From assembly GCF_000718015.1 (NCBI RefSeq), contig NZ_JODY01000027.1, positions 22,625 to 86,624 on the forward strand: a stretch of 64,000 nt of DNA, in the 5' to 3' direction. The translations under genes and the position numbers were made by a program. This document shows positions 16,829-24,930 of the stretch, in pieces. This DNA comes from Streptomyces catenulae (lineage in GTDB: Bacteria; Actinomycetota; Actinomycetes; Streptomycetales; Streptomycetaceae). Within the stretch, counting starts at the first letter, position 1, and each line of letters opens with the position of its first letter. Under the pieces are notes generated by a model. The model was given only the letters and a program-made list of their open reading frames with translations, did not search any database and was not told the origin of the DNA.

Positions 16829-17134
16829 GGGCGCGGGCGGGAGCGAGGCTCGGGGCTCGCCGTCTGGGGCCCGCGGCCTGGGGCTGCCGCGAGCCCGAGC
16901 CGCCCCCCGGGCCCGCCGCGAGCCCGAGCCGCCGCCTGGGGTTCGCCGCCCGAGGCTCGAATCCCGGGCCCGCCGCCCGAGCCGCCGCCCGAGGCCGGGC
17001 CCCGCACGCAGAACGGGCCCCGCACGCAGAACGGGCCCCACACGCAGAAACGGGCCCCAGGCGGAACACGGCCCCCGCGCCGCTCCGGCGCGCGCCCGTT
17101 CCGCCCGGGGCCCGTGCCCCGGAAACCGTCCCGC
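16829..17134. other. GC-rich repetitive intergenic region
   Basis: Between the SoxR promoter and the ankyrin gene the DNA is made of short GC-rich repeats (GCCCGAGCCGCC-like units) followed by the 18-bp tandem array at 16997-17051. Open frames in it are low-complexity Arg/Ala/Gly and not credible genes. Confidence 0.55.
16997..17051. repeat. Tandem 18-bp repeat, three copies
   Basis: The unit GGGCCCCGCACGCAGAAC is present twice exactly (16997-17014 and 17015-17032). A third copy carries one substitution and one inserted A, and is followed by GGGCCCC. It lies downstream of the ankyrin-repeat gene (minus strand). Confidence 0.8.
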
Positions 17135-17566
17135 TCAGGCGGCCTTGAACAGCTTCAGCAGCTCCGTCTTCTCGAACATCCGGGCCGTGTCGATCGCCGA
17201 CGGCGTGCCCGCGGCCGGGTCCGCGCCATGGGCGACCAGCACCTTCACGACCTCGTCCGCGCCCTTGAAGACCGCGCCCGCCAGCGGCGTCTGGCCGCGG
17301 TCGTTGGCGCGGTCGGCGTCGGCGCCGCGGCGCAGCAGCGCCTCCACCGTGGCCGCATGGCCGTGGTAGGCGGCCAGCATGACCAGCGAATCGCCCTTCT
17401 CATTGGTCAGATTGGCCGGTACCCCGGCGTCCACGTACGCCGCGACGGTGTCCGTGTCGCCCTGCCGCGCGAGGTCGAACACCTTGGCCGCGAGCTGTAG
17501 CACCTCGGGGTCGTGGGCGTGCTCGGTCGCCTCGGGCCCCTGCGGTCCGGTGTGCGCATCGCTCAT
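17135..17566 (-). CDS. Ankyrin-repeat protein
   Basis: The protein is 143 residues from an ATG preceded by AGGAGG. After a His/Glu/Pro-rich N-terminus (about 30 residues) it contains three to four ankyrin repeats: VFDLARQGDTDTVAAYVDAG, LVMLAAYHGHAATVEALLRR, TPLAGAVFKGADEVVKVLVA and a short terminal helix. It has no signal peptide and is probably cytoplasmic, acting as a protein-binding module. Small stand-alone ankyrin proteins are common in Streptomyces, and partners are unknown. The neighbouring asparaginase converges from further along the same strand without an obvious operon link. Confidence 0.88.
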   Translation of the reverse strand: MSDAHTGPQGPEATEHAHDPEVLQLAAKVFDLARQGDTDTVAAYVDAGVPANLTNEKGDSLVMLAAYHGHAATVEALLRRGADADRANDRGQTPLAGAVFKGADEVVKVLVAHGADPAAGTPSAIDTARMFEKTELLKLFKAA

Positions 17567-17722
17567 GATCGCCGGCCTCCTGCTGTGATCGTCCCCAACT
17601 GACTGTCGCCGCCACTGTAGGCACGCCCCGCACCCTCTGTGCAGGCCAACGCCGGTACGACGGGGAACACCACGCGACCGGACAGCCGTGGGGCGGACGC
17701 CGGGAACCGGCCCCCGCACGTC

Positions 17723-18700
17723 TCAGAACGCCGCGCGGATCTCCCCGACGCGGACGCCGCCGCCCAGCAGCGGGACATCCGCGATGCGGTCCAGGACCGG
17801 CGCCTCGACGCCCATCCCGCGCAGCGTGCGGGCCAGCACCGGGCCCAGCGTGCGGGTGTTGCCGTCGTCGATCTTGAAGGCGAGGGCCCGCCCGTCGGGC
17901 AGCGCCAGCGCCTGGACCGCCTCCGCGCCCATCTTCGACAGCGTGCCGGGCAGCTCCCGCATCAGCCAGGTGTCCGGGCGCCGGGTCCCCGCGACGTACT
18001 CGGGGTGCGCGCGCATCGCGTCGGCGACCCGCCGCTCGGGCGTGCCCGGCTCGGCCAGGACAAAGGTCCGGAACGACCGGGCCAGACCGGTCAGCGACAG
18101 CGACATCAGCGGCGCCCCGCAGCCGTCCGTGCCGATGTGCGCCACCTCCTCACCGCTCGCCGCGCGCACACACGCAAGGACCAGCTGCTGGAGCGGGTGG
18201 TCCTGGTCGAGGTAGCTCTCCGTCGGCCAGCCGTTGGCGACGCAGGCGGCGAGCATCGCGGTGTGCTTGCCGGAGCAGTTCATCGTCAGCGGCGAGCGGA
18301 CCTGCCCGGACGCGAGGTACCGCTCGGCCTCCTCCGGGTCCAGCGGGAGGTCCGGCGGCGTCTGCAGCTGCGCCGGGTCGAGCCGGAACTCGTCCAGCAT
18401 CGTCCGCACCAGCTCCAGGTGGAACGGTTCGCCGGAGTGGCTGGCCGCCGCCAGCGCGAGCCGCTCGCCGGACAGCTCCAGGCCCGCCCGCAGCAGCGCC
18501 GCGGCCTGCATCGGCTTGTTGGTGGAGCGGGGGAAGACCGGCGCGTCGACGTCACCGAGCGCGGTCTCGACGCCACCGTCGGCGGCCAGCACCACCACGG
18601 AGCCGCGGTGGCGCCCCTCGACGAAACCGGAGCGGACGACCTCGGCGAGGACCGGGGAGTCCGGTGCCGGGCGGTCGGATATCGGGCGGGACGGAGACAT
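17723..18700 (-). CDS. L-asparaginase II family protein
   Basis: The 325-residue protein belongs to the asparaginase II (Rhizobium etli-type) family. Conserved blocks are LAEVVRSGFVEGRHRGSVVV, FPRSTNKPMQAAALL with a Ser-Thr-Asn-Lys core, AAASHSGEPFHLELV, MNCSGKHTAMLAACVANGW and IGTDGCGAPLMSLSL. The Cys residues in NCSGKH and DGCGAP bind zinc in the structurally studied member. It hydrolyses L-asparagine to aspartate and ammonia in the cytoplasm; no signal peptide is present. It lies 55 bases downstream of rsiG on the same strand but may have its own promoter. Confidence 0.9.
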   Translation of the reverse strand: MSPSRPISDRPAPDSPVLAEVVRSGFVEGRHRGSVVVLAADGGVETALGDVDAPVFPRSTNKPMQAAALLRAGLELSGERLALAAASHSGEPFHLELVRTMLDEFRLDPAQLQTPPDLPLDPEEAERYLASGQVRSPLTMNCSGKHTAMLAACVANGWPTESYLDQDHPLQQLVLACVRAASGEEVAHIGTDGCGAPLMSLSLTGLARSFRTFVLAEPGTPERRVADAMRAHPEYVAGTRRPDTWLMRELPGTLSKMGAEAVQALALPDGRALAFKIDDGNTRTLGPVLARTLRGMGVEAPVLDRIADVPLLGGGVRVGEIRAAF

Positions 18701-18754
18701 CGATGAGCCTTCCGGGAACGTGACCGGCCCTCCCCGGAAGGCTTGTGGCCCAGG

Positions 18755-19441
18755 TCAGGACAGCAGGTCGTCTACTTGTGCTTCCCCTTCACGGTACCTG
18801 CGGGCGATTTCGGTACTGCAATCGTCGGCCATCCGCTGCAACGACTGCCGCCGCCCGGAGACCTGCTGCTCGTACCGGACCAGCCGGGTCATCGCCTCCG
18901 TCAGCTCACCGTCGGTCCGCGCGCCCAGATCGGACAGCTCCACCTCGCCGAGCATGTCGTCGGCGAGCCGCCGGTACTCCTCGCCGTGCGGGGTGCCGAC
19001 CGTGACGTGCCGGGCGGAGGAGCGGTGGCGGGACGGGACGTCCGCGAGGATCTCCGGCAGCCGGTCGAGCAGCGGCGGCAGCGGCGCCGCCCGGCGGGCC
19101 AGCTCCGCCCGCAGGATGTCGATCCGGCCCTGGAGCAGCCGCCGCAGATAGCTGAGATCGGCCTCCTCGCGCTGTGCGTCACGCCGCAGCACCCGCAGCT
19201 CGGGCAGGCCCGGGGCGGTCAGATCCGGCTGGACGACGGGGCGGAAGCGGTCGCGCTGCTGCGGTGGGCGGTGCGGCGACGGGCCGGCTTGGAGCATGGG
19301 GCCATCCTCGGTGCGGGCGCCGTCGGCAGGGGCCGTCGCCATGGTCGTCCAACGGGCGACGGGCGGCGCCGGAGCGGCACCCGGGGTCGTACGGGCGGGT
19401 GGTACGGGACCGGGGATCCGCCCGGCGCCGGCAGTGCTCAT
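18755..19441 (-). CDS. rsiG: RsiG, c-di-GMP-dependent anti-sigma factor for WhiG
   Basis: The protein is 228 residues from the ATG at 19441, which has GAGGGGAC upstream; shorter starts at 19342 and 19297 are possible. It has a disordered Ala/Pro N-terminus and two long helices. Each helix carries the exact RsiG c-di-GMP signature E-x3-S-x2-R-x3-Q-x3-D: E93, S97, R100, Q104, D108 and E191, S195, R198, Q202, D206. In Streptomyces venezuelae RsiG with c-di-GMP holds the sporulation sigma factor WhiG inactive. Both motifs are intact, so this copy should bind the dinucleotide dimer. It is divergent from dtd. Confidence 0.93.
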   Translation of the reverse strand: MSTAGAGRIPGPVPPARTTPGAAPAPPVARWTTMATAPADGARTEDGPMLQAGPSPHRPPQQRDRFRPVVQPDLTAPGLPELRVLRRDAQREEADLSYLRRLLQGRIDILRAELARRAAPLPPLLDRLPEILADVPSRHRSSARHVTVGTPHGEEYRRLADDMLGEVELSDLGARTDGELTEAMTRLVRYEQQVSGRRQSLQRMADDCSTEIARRYREGEAQVDDLLS

Positions 19442-19613
19442 GAGTGGTTGTCCCCTCGTCCGGTGCGGCATCCAGGGCATGTTGTCCATGAAACGCACCA
19501 CGTGCACGCATCGTGCCACTCTGGGCGGTCCGTATGCAGGGCCATGACACCCGAACGGCCCCTGGAGGGGCACGGCTGTCCGAACGGTTCCGGGGCCCGG
19601 CATGATGGCGGGT

Positions 19614-20039
19614 ATGCGAGCAGTGGTGCAGAGAGTGGACGGCGCACGCGTCGTCGTGGACGGCGAGACGGTCGGCGAGATCGTCGGCGAGGGACTGTGC
19701 GTGCTGGTCGGGGTCACGCACGACGACACCGCCCAGAAGGCGGCGCAGCTCGCCCGGAAGCTGTGGTCGGTGCGGATCCTGCCGGGCGAGAAGTCGTGCT
19801 CGGACACGGCCGCCCCGCTGCTGGTCATCAGCCAGTTCACTCTCTACGGTGACGCGCGCAAGGGCCGCCGCCCCACCTGGAACGCGGCCGCGCCCGGCCC
19901 GGTCGCCGAACCCCTCGTCGACGAGGTGGTCACTCAGCTGCGGGCGCTCGGCGCCCAGGTGGAGACCGGCCGCTTCGGCGCCGACATGAAGGTGTCGCTG
20001 ACCAACGACGGTCCGTTCACGGTCCTCGTCGAGGTGTGA
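19614..20039 (+). CDS. dtd: D-aminoacyl-tRNA deacylase
   Basis: This 141-residue DTD-family enzyme hydrolyses D-amino acids wrongly attached to tRNA. It starts [18 protein letters not shown], has the catalytic-site motif [15 protein letters not shown], and the cross-subunit Gly-cisPro motif in [12 protein letters not shown], which enforces chirality. Length and motifs are standard for bacterial DTD1. The ATG at 19614 is preferred because the family begins with MRAVVQR; earlier ATGs at 19602 and 19605 would add four and three residues. A strong 17-bp hairpin follows the stop codon. Confidence 0.95.
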   Translation: MRAVVQRVDGARVVVDGETVGEIVGEGLCVLVGVTHDDTAQKAAQLARKLWSVRILPGEKSCSDTAAPLLVISQFTLYGDARKGRRPTWNAAAPGPVAEPLVDEVVTQLRALGAQVETGRFGADMKVSLTNDGPFTVLVEV

Positions 20040-20060
20040 CGGCAGCCTTTCCCGCCCGGA

Positions 20061-20110
20061 CACGGCGACGGCCGCGGCCCCTCGCGCGAGGGACCGCGGC
20101 CGTCGCCGTG
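20061..20110. terminator. Strong bidirectional terminator
   Basis: A perfect 17-bp stem (CACGGCGACGGCCGCGG and its complement) is capped by a smaller dyad, CCTCGCGCGAGG. It lies between the convergent dtd and ygfZ genes. Confidence 0.85.
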
Positions 20111-20121
20111 CGGAGAGCGGT

Positions 20122-21087
20122 CTACGGCGCGACCACGACCTCCTGGGCCGCGGCGGTGCCCTCGGCGTCCAGCGGGGCGTCGACGGGGACGTTCCGCTTG
20201 ATCAGACCGAGCGCGATCGGGCCCAGCTCGTGGTGGCGGGCCGAGGTGGTGACGAAGCCGATCTGACGGCCCTCGGGACCGTCCGCGGCGAGCCGCAACG
20301 GCGTGCCGTGCGGCGGCAGATGCACCTCGCTGCCGTCCAGGTGCAGGAAGACCAGGCGGCGCGGCGGCTTCCCCAGGTTGTGGACGCGGGCGACGGTCTC
20401 CTGGCCGCGGTAGCAGCCCTTCTGCAGATGGACCGCGGTCTCCAGCCAGCCCAGCTCGTGCGGGATGGTGCGGTGGTCGGTCTCCAGACCGAGCCGCGGG
20501 CGGTGCGCCTCGACGCGCAGCGCCTCCAGCGCGAGCACACCGACCGCCGGGCCGTGCGCCGCGGCGAACGCGTCCAGCGCGGCGCGCGGCAGGAAGAGGT
20601 CCCGGCCGTGCGGCGTCTCACGGACCGCGGTGCCCTCGGGCGCCTCGGTGATCGAACCGGCCGGGAGGTGCACCACGGCGATGTCCGCGGTGCGGTCGGC
20701 GACCTCGACGCGGTAGAAGAACTTCATGCTCTCCAGATAGGCGATCAACGCCTCCTGGGTGCCCGGCTCGGCGTGCAGCCACGTCGTCTCCCCGTCGTCG
20801 ACGAGGTACAGCGCATGCTCGACATGGCCGTGCGGGGAGAGGATCAGCGCCTCGGTGGCCTGCCCCGGCGGCAACTCGCTGACATGCTGGGTGACCAGCA
20901 GATGGAGCCAGCTCAGCCGCTCCGCCCCGGTGACGGTGACGACGGCGCGGTGCGAGAGGTCCACGAAACCGGAGCCGTCCGCCAGCGCGCGTTGTTCACG
21001 GAAGAGGTCACCGTAGTGCGCGGCGACGCCTTCGTCGGGGGCCTCGGCGGGGACGGCGCCGGGCAGCGACAGCAGGGAACTCTTCAT
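20122..21087 (-). CDS. ygfZ: Folate-binding protein YgfZ/GcvT-like
   Basis: The 321-residue protein has the GcvT-like folate-binding fold and the YgfZ signature KGCYRGQE with its conserved Cys. YgfZ homologues use tetrahydrofolate to support assembly or repair of certain iron-sulfur enzymes such as MiaB. An N-terminal block FREQRALADGSGFVDLSHRAVVTVTG and a C-terminal barrel (GFVTTSARHHELGPIALGLIKRN) complete the domain order. It lies 25 bases downstream of the nur gene on the same strand and is probably cotranscribed with it. Confidence 0.9.
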   Translation of the reverse strand: MKSSLLSLPGAVPAEAPDEGVAAHYGDLFREQRALADGSGFVDLSHRAVVTVTGAERLSWLHLLVTQHVSELPPGQATEALILSPHGHVEHALYLVDDGETTWLHAEPGTQEALIAYLESMKFFYRVEVADRTADIAVVHLPAGSITEAPEGTAVRETPHGRDLFLPRAALDAFAAAHGPAVGVLALEALRVEAHRPRLGLETDHRTIPHELGWLETAVHLQKGCYRGQETVARVHNLGKPPRRLVFLHLDGSEVHLPPHGTPLRLAADGPEGRQIGFVTTSARHHELGPIALGLIKRNVPVDAPLDAEGTAAAQEVVVAP

Positions 21088-21111
21088 GCCGCCAGCCTAC
21101 GGCCCACGCCG

Positions 21112-21576
21112 CTACGCCTCGCCGCCCGCCGTCTCCGCGGCACCCTCCGGCCGCGCCGCCTTCTCCGTACAGGCGCGGCAGCGGCCGAAGATGGCGAAGT
21201 GCTTCAGATCGGTGGTGAAGCCGAACTGCTCGCGGAGCGTGGCGGCGAACGGCTCGGCCACCGACAGATCCGCCTCGATCACCTCCGTGCAGTCCCGGCA
21301 GACCAGATGCATGTGGTGGTGGCGGTCGGCGAGGTGGTAGGTGGCCGAGCCGTGGCCGAGGTGGGCGTGGCTGACCAGGCCCAGCTCCTCCAGCAGCTCC
21401 AGGGTGCGGTAGACGGTGGAGATGTTCACGCTGCCCGCGGTCTTGCGCACCTCGGTGAGGACGTCGTCCGGGGTCGCGTGCTCCAGTCTGTCGACGGCTT
21501 CCAGCACGAGCTGACGCTGGGGCGTCAGCCGGTAGCCGCGTTTGCGGAGGTCGCTCTGCCAGTCGGTGCTCACCAC
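21112..21576 (-). CDS. nur: Fur-family metalloregulator, Nur (nickel uptake regulator) type
   Basis: The 154-residue Fur-family protein has the DNA-binding N-terminus RGYRLTPQRQLVLEAVD and INISTVYRTLELLEELGLVS-type helices. The metal-binding part has ADRHHHMHLVCRDC and a C-terminal FGRCRAC, giving two CxxC motifs. It closely resembles my memory of S. coelicolor Nur (SCO4180), including the HHHxH motif characteristic of nickel sensing. Nur with nickel represses nickel transport and an iron superoxide dismutase gene. TACACT lies 6 bases before the GTG, so the mRNA may be leaderless. The adjacent corrinoid importer makes a cobalt or nickel link plausible. Confidence 0.85.
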   Translation of the reverse strand: MVSTDWQSDLRKRGYRLTPQRQLVLEAVDRLEHATPDDVLTEVRKTAGSVNISTVYRTLELLEELGLVSHAHLGHGSATYHLADRHHHMHLVCRDCTEVIEADLSVAEPFAATLREQFGFTTDLKHFAIFGRCRACTEKAARPEGAAETAGGEA

Positions 21577-21612
21577 ACGCCCAGTGTAAGGAGCGCCGGG
21601 CCGCCCGAGGAG

Positions 21613-22644
21613 TCAGCCGACGTGCCCGGCGGCGAGATAGCGGGCCAGCGAGCGGACCGCCGCCGGGTTGCGGGGCGATTCGACGAGGTCGGCGTAGTCG
21701 AGCGTGTAGATCCGGTGGTGCTTGACGGCGGAGACGTTCGCCAGCGGCTTGTAGTGGAGCAGGAAGTCCTTCTTCTGCGCGGCGGTCGGCGAACCGTAGT
21801 CGTTGATCACGATGACGTCGGGGTTCCGCTCGACGACGGTCTCCCAGCCGACGGTGGTCCAGGTGTCCTTGAGGTCCTTGGTGATGTTGACGCCGCCCGC
21901 CTTGGTGATGATGTCGTCCGGACCGGCGAAGGCGCCCGCGGTCAGCGGCTTGTCGGTGCCGCTGTCGTAGAGGAAGACGGACGGCTTCTTCCCGTCCTTG
22001 GCGTGTCCGGCGCGGACCTCGGCGATCTCCGCCCGGTACTCCTTGACCAGCTTCGCGGCGCGGTCCTCGACGTGGAAGATCTTCCCGAGGTTGGTCAGGT
22101 CGGCGTAGAGCGCCTCCAGCGGCGGCATCACCCCGCGGGCACTCCCGGCGCCGCCGTTGCGGCACGACTCGGTCAGGACGTACGAGTCGATGCCGAGCTT
22201 CTTGAGGGAGGCGGGCGTGAGGTCGTTGCCCTCGCCGAAGCCGTAGTTCCAGCCCGCGAGGACGAGATCGGCGTGCGCGTCGAGCGCGATCTCCTTGGTG
22301 ATCGCCTTCTTCGACAGCCACGGCACCTTGTCGAACGCGTCCCGCCAGGCCACCTTGTCGATCCGGCCCCGGTACGACGGCGTCACGTACCCGGCCATCC
22401 GGTCCTCCAGACCGAGCGCCAGCATCAGATCGGTGATGCCGATGTCGTTGGTGACGACCCGGGACGGCTTCTTGTCGAAGGTCAGATCGGTGCCGCAGTT
22501 CTTGACGGTGACCGGGTAACCGGCCGCGTCCTTGCGGTCGGCGTCCTTGTCGGCGGCGACCTTCGCCCCGCATCCGGTGAGGGTCAGGGCGAGGGCGGAG
22601 ACCGCGGCGAGCGCGGGGAACAGGGCGGCGGGGCGGCGGGACAT
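21613..22644 (-). CDS. btuF: ABC transporter substrate-binding lipoprotein, corrinoid (BtuF-like)
   Basis: The 343-residue protein has a lipoprotein signal with lipobox LTGC and a two-lobed helical-backbone binding fold of the BtuF/FecB class (VTNDIGITDLMLALGLEDRMAG, HADLVLAGWNYG, NPDVIVINDYG). It is the last gene of a permease-ATPase-binding protein operon whose leader carries a cobalamin riboswitch. The likely ligand is therefore vitamin B12 or another corrinoid rather than a siderophore. The binding protein would be anchored on the outer face of the membrane. Eight bases separate it from the ATPase stop. Confidence 0.82.
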   Translation of the reverse strand: MSRRPAALFPALAAVSALALTLTGCGAKVAADKDADRKDAAGYPVTVKNCGTDLTFDKKPSRVVTNDIGITDLMLALGLEDRMAGYVTPSYRGRIDKVAWRDAFDKVPWLSKKAITKEIALDAHADLVLAGWNYGFGEGNDLTPASLKKLGIDSYVLTESCRNGGAGSARGVMPPLEALYADLTNLGKIFHVEDRAAKLVKEYRAEIAEVRAGHAKDGKKPSVFLYDSGTDKPLTAGAFAGPDDIITKAGGVNITKDLKDTWTTVGWETVVERNPDVIVINDYGSPTAAQKKDFLLHYKPLANVSAVKHHRIYTLDYADLVESPRNPAAVRSLARYLAAGHVG

Positions 22645-22652
22645 CGGGGGCC

Positions 22653-23555
22653 TTATCTGGGGGAGGGGAGGGAGGGGGAATCTGCGGCGCCGTCCGGGCC
22701 GGGCGGTGGCGGACCGTCGCCGTCCGGGGCGCCCGGTGGGGCGGCCTCCGGGGTGTCCGGTGGGGCGGCCTCCGGGGTGTCCGTCCGCTGCGGCAGCCGG
22801 TCGAAGAGCAGCTGTACGGCGCCGGTCTCGGGGTGGCGGACGCGGTGGGCGCGGACGCCGAAGACCTCGGCGAGCAGCTCGGCGGTGAGCACCTCGTGCG
22901 GGGCGCCGGAGGCGACGATCCGGCCGCCGTCCAGGACGTACAGCGCATCGCAGTGCTGCGCCGCGAGGTTGAGGTCGTGCAGCGCCGCCAGCACCGTCAG
23001 ACGGCTGTCCCGGACCAGTGCCAGGACCTCCAGCTGCTGGGCGATGTCGAGGTGGTTGGTGGGCTCGTCCAACACCAGCACCCGCGGCTGCTGGGCGAGC
23101 GCGCGGGCGATCAGCACCCGCTGCTTCTCACCGCCGGACAGCCCGGGGAAGCCGCGGTGCGCCAGATGCCCGGCGCCGACCCGGGCCAGCGCCCGCGCGC
23201 AGATCTCCTCGTCGGCGGCGGATGCCCGGCCGGAGCCGCGCTGGTGCGGCAGCCGCCCCATCGCCACGATCTCGGCGACCGTGAAGTCGAAGGTGGCCTG
23301 GCCCTCCTGCGGCAGCGCGGCCAGCAGCCGGGCGCCCTCCCGGGCGTCCATGGCGTGCAGATCGGCGCCGTCCAGCCGGACCGTGCCGCCCGCCGGGCGC
23401 AGCGCCCGGTAGACGCAGCGCAGCAGCGTGGACTTACCGCTGCCGTTCGGGCCGATCAACCCGATGAGCTGTCCTTCGGCCGCGCGGAGCGTCACCTCGT
23501 GGATCAGCCGCCGCCCGGCGACCTCCACGGCCAGACCGTCGATGTCGACGCGCAT
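22653..23555 (-). CDS. btuD: ABC transporter ATP-binding protein, corrinoid uptake (BtuD-like)
   Basis: This is a 300-residue ATPase with Walker A GPNGSGKST, signature LSGGEKQR and Walker B VLVLDEPTNHLD, and it is intact throughout. Residues about 265-300 form an unusual Pro/Asp/Ala-rich tail not needed for catalysis. Its DNA contains an exact 24-bp tandem duplication (22734-22757 and 22758-22781) encoding TPEAAPPD twice. Its ATG shares one base with the permease stop (TGATG), indicating translational coupling. It powers import through the FecCD-type permease upstream. Confidence 0.88.
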   Translation of the reverse strand: MRVDIDGLAVEVAGRRLIHEVTLRAAEGQLIGLIGPNGSGKSTLLRCVYRALRPAGGTVRLDGADLHAMDAREGARLLAALPQEGQATFDFTVAEIVAMGRLPHQRGSGRASAADEEICARALARVGAGHLAHRGFPGLSGGEKQRVLIARALAQQPRVLVLDEPTNHLDIAQQLEVLALVRDSRLTVLAALHDLNLAAQHCDALYVLDGGRIVASGAPHEVLTAELLAEVFGVRAHRVRHPETGAVQLLFDRLPQRTDTPEAAPPDTPEAAPPGAPDGDGPPPPGPDGAADSPSLPSPR

Positions 23556-24661
23556 CAGACGCCCCCTCCGAAGCTGTAGCCGTTCCGCCGCATCAGCAGC
23601 ACGAAGCCGGGCACACCGAGCACCGCGGTGATCGCCCCGACGGGCAGTTCGACGGGCGCGATCAGCACCCGCGACAGCACATCCGCCCAGACCAGCAGCA
23701 CCGCGCCGAGCAGCGGCGCGACCGCGATCACCCGGCGGTGGTCGGCGCCCACCAGCATCCGCGTCACATGCGGCACCAGCAGCCCGACGAAGCCGATCGC
23801 CCCGCTCACCGCGACCACCGCCCCGGCGACCGCAGCCACCACCAGGAACAGCTCCCGCCGCAGCCGCCCCGCGTCCACGCCGAGCGCCGCGGCCGTCTCG
23901 TCGCCCATCGCCAGCGCGTTCAGGCGCCCCGCGGCCAGCCGCAGATAGAGCACCGCGGCGGCCACCGCGGCGGCGGCGAGCGGCACCGACGGCCAGCCCG
24001 CGCCGCTCAGGGAGCCCAGCAGCCACATCACCGCGGACCGGGCCGCCTCGCCGCGGTCGGCGGAGAACACCATCAGTGTCGTCACGGCGGAGAAGCCGTA
24101 GTACATCGCGGTACCGGTGAGGACCAGCCGCAGCGGGGTGAGGCCGTGCGCGGTGCGGGCGGCGGCGTACACCAGGGCCATGGCGAGCAGCGCGCAGACG
24201 AACGCGGAGGTGGAGAGCGCCCAGACGCCCAGCGCCCCGGCGGCGCCGAAGAGCAGCACCGCGTTGGCGCCGACGGCGGCGCCGGAGGAGATCCCGAGGA
24301 CGAACGGATCGGCGAGCGCGTTGCGGACCAGCGCCTGTACGGCGACGCCGATGGCGGAGAGCCCCGCGCCGACGACGGCGGCCAGCAGCGCCCGAGGGAA
24401 GCGCAGTTCCCAGACGACGGTGTAGCCCGCGGAGTCCTCGGCGGGGAGCGTCCCGCCGGTCACCCCGGCGGTCAGATAGTGCACCACCTGGCTCCAGCTC
24501 ACCCCGGCGGAGCCCAGGCCGACGCCGCAGACGACGGAGCCGAGCAGCGCGACGGTGAGGGCCGCGACCAGCGGCGGGAGGGGGAGGCGGCGCACCGGCG
24601 CGGGCGCCTCGTACGGGCGCGCGGTGCGGGGCGCGGTGGCCTGGGAGGGCGTCGGTTCCAC
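23555..24661 (-). CDS. btuC: FecCD/BtuC-type ABC permease, corrinoid uptake
   Basis: The 368-residue integral membrane protein has about ten transmembrane helices. It carries FecCD hallmarks: GAGLSAIGVAVQALVRNALADPFVLGISSG, MGDETAAALGVD, and GAIGFVGLLVPHVTRMLVGADHR near the C-terminus, which couples to the ATPase. It starts with GTG after GGCGGA and is the first gene behind the cobalamin riboswitch, so the transported substrate is probably B12 or a precursor. The operon order is permease, ATPase, binding protein. Confidence 0.88.
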   Translation of the reverse strand: MEPTPSQATAPRTARPYEAPAPVRRLPLPPLVAALTVALLGSVVCGVGLGSAGVSWSQVVHYLTAGVTGGTLPAEDSAGYTVVWELRFPRALLAAVVGAGLSAIGVAVQALVRNALADPFVLGISSGAAVGANAVLLFGAAGALGVWALSTSAFVCALLAMALVYAAARTAHGLTPLRLVLTGTAMYYGFSAVTTLMVFSADRGEAARSAVMWLLGSLSGAGWPSVPLAAAAVAAAVLYLRLAAGRLNALAMGDETAAALGVDAGRLRRELFLVVAAVAGAVVAVSGAIGFVGLLVPHVTRMLVGADHRRVIAVAPLLGAVLLVWADVLSRVLIAPVELPVGAITAVLGVPGFVLLMRRNGYSFGGGV

Positions 24662-24740
24662 GGACGGTCCGCCTTCGGCTCGGGCCGTCCTACGGGTGAA
24701 GGCACGGCCCGGCGACTGCGGCGGGCGTCCCCTCGCAGTC
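24662..24740 (-). promoter_or_regulatory. Riboswitch expression platform hairpins
   Basis: Two perfect stems lie between the aptamer and the permease start: GACTGCG/CGCAGTC (24714-24720 and 24734-24740) and GGACGG/CCGTCC (24662-24667 and 24685-24690). The second encloses the GGCGGA ribosome-binding site, which suggests control of translation initiation. Confidence 0.55.
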
Positions 24741-24756
24741 CACGGCGAGTTCTACA

Positions 24757-24910
24757 GGTGCGGACGCCACCGCGGGTGATCGGGCTCGCGGACGCTCCCC
24801 GGGACGGGGGCTCCGCTTACCGTTGCGGGTCAGCGCCGGACTCTCACCGGACTTCCCCCGCGGGGCGCGTCATACGTATGCGGTTGTGGGACGTACGGGG
24901 CACCCGGCCC
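24757..24910 (-). ncRNA. Cobalamin riboswitch aptamer
   Basis: Read on the minus strand the leader contains the conserved cobalamin core: GGTGCC near the 5' end, GGGGGAAGTCCGGTGAGAG, TCCGGCGCTGACCCGCAAC, and a B12-box-like GAGCCCGATCACCCGCG toward the 3' end. The order and spacing match the AdoCbl riboswitch class (RF00174). It lies about 95 bases upstream of the permease GTG. High adenosylcobalamin should shut off the importer operon. Confidence 0.88.
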
Positions 24911-24930
24911 CGTACGCCGTCGGGCGGTGC

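Noticed and set aside
16829..17100. Arg/Gly/Ala-rich ORFs on both strands
   Set aside because: They are low-complexity translations of GC-rich repeats, with no start signal.
20230..23412. Long plus-strand ORF (1060 codons)
   Set aside because: It is antisense to ygfZ, nur, btuF and btuD, all with clear family motifs; the product is low-complexity Arg/Val/Gly, as expected from GC-rich antisense frames.
24664..24740. Intrinsic terminator for the riboswitch
   Set aside because: The stems lack a T-run, and one encloses the ribosome-binding site, so translational control is more likely than attenuation.
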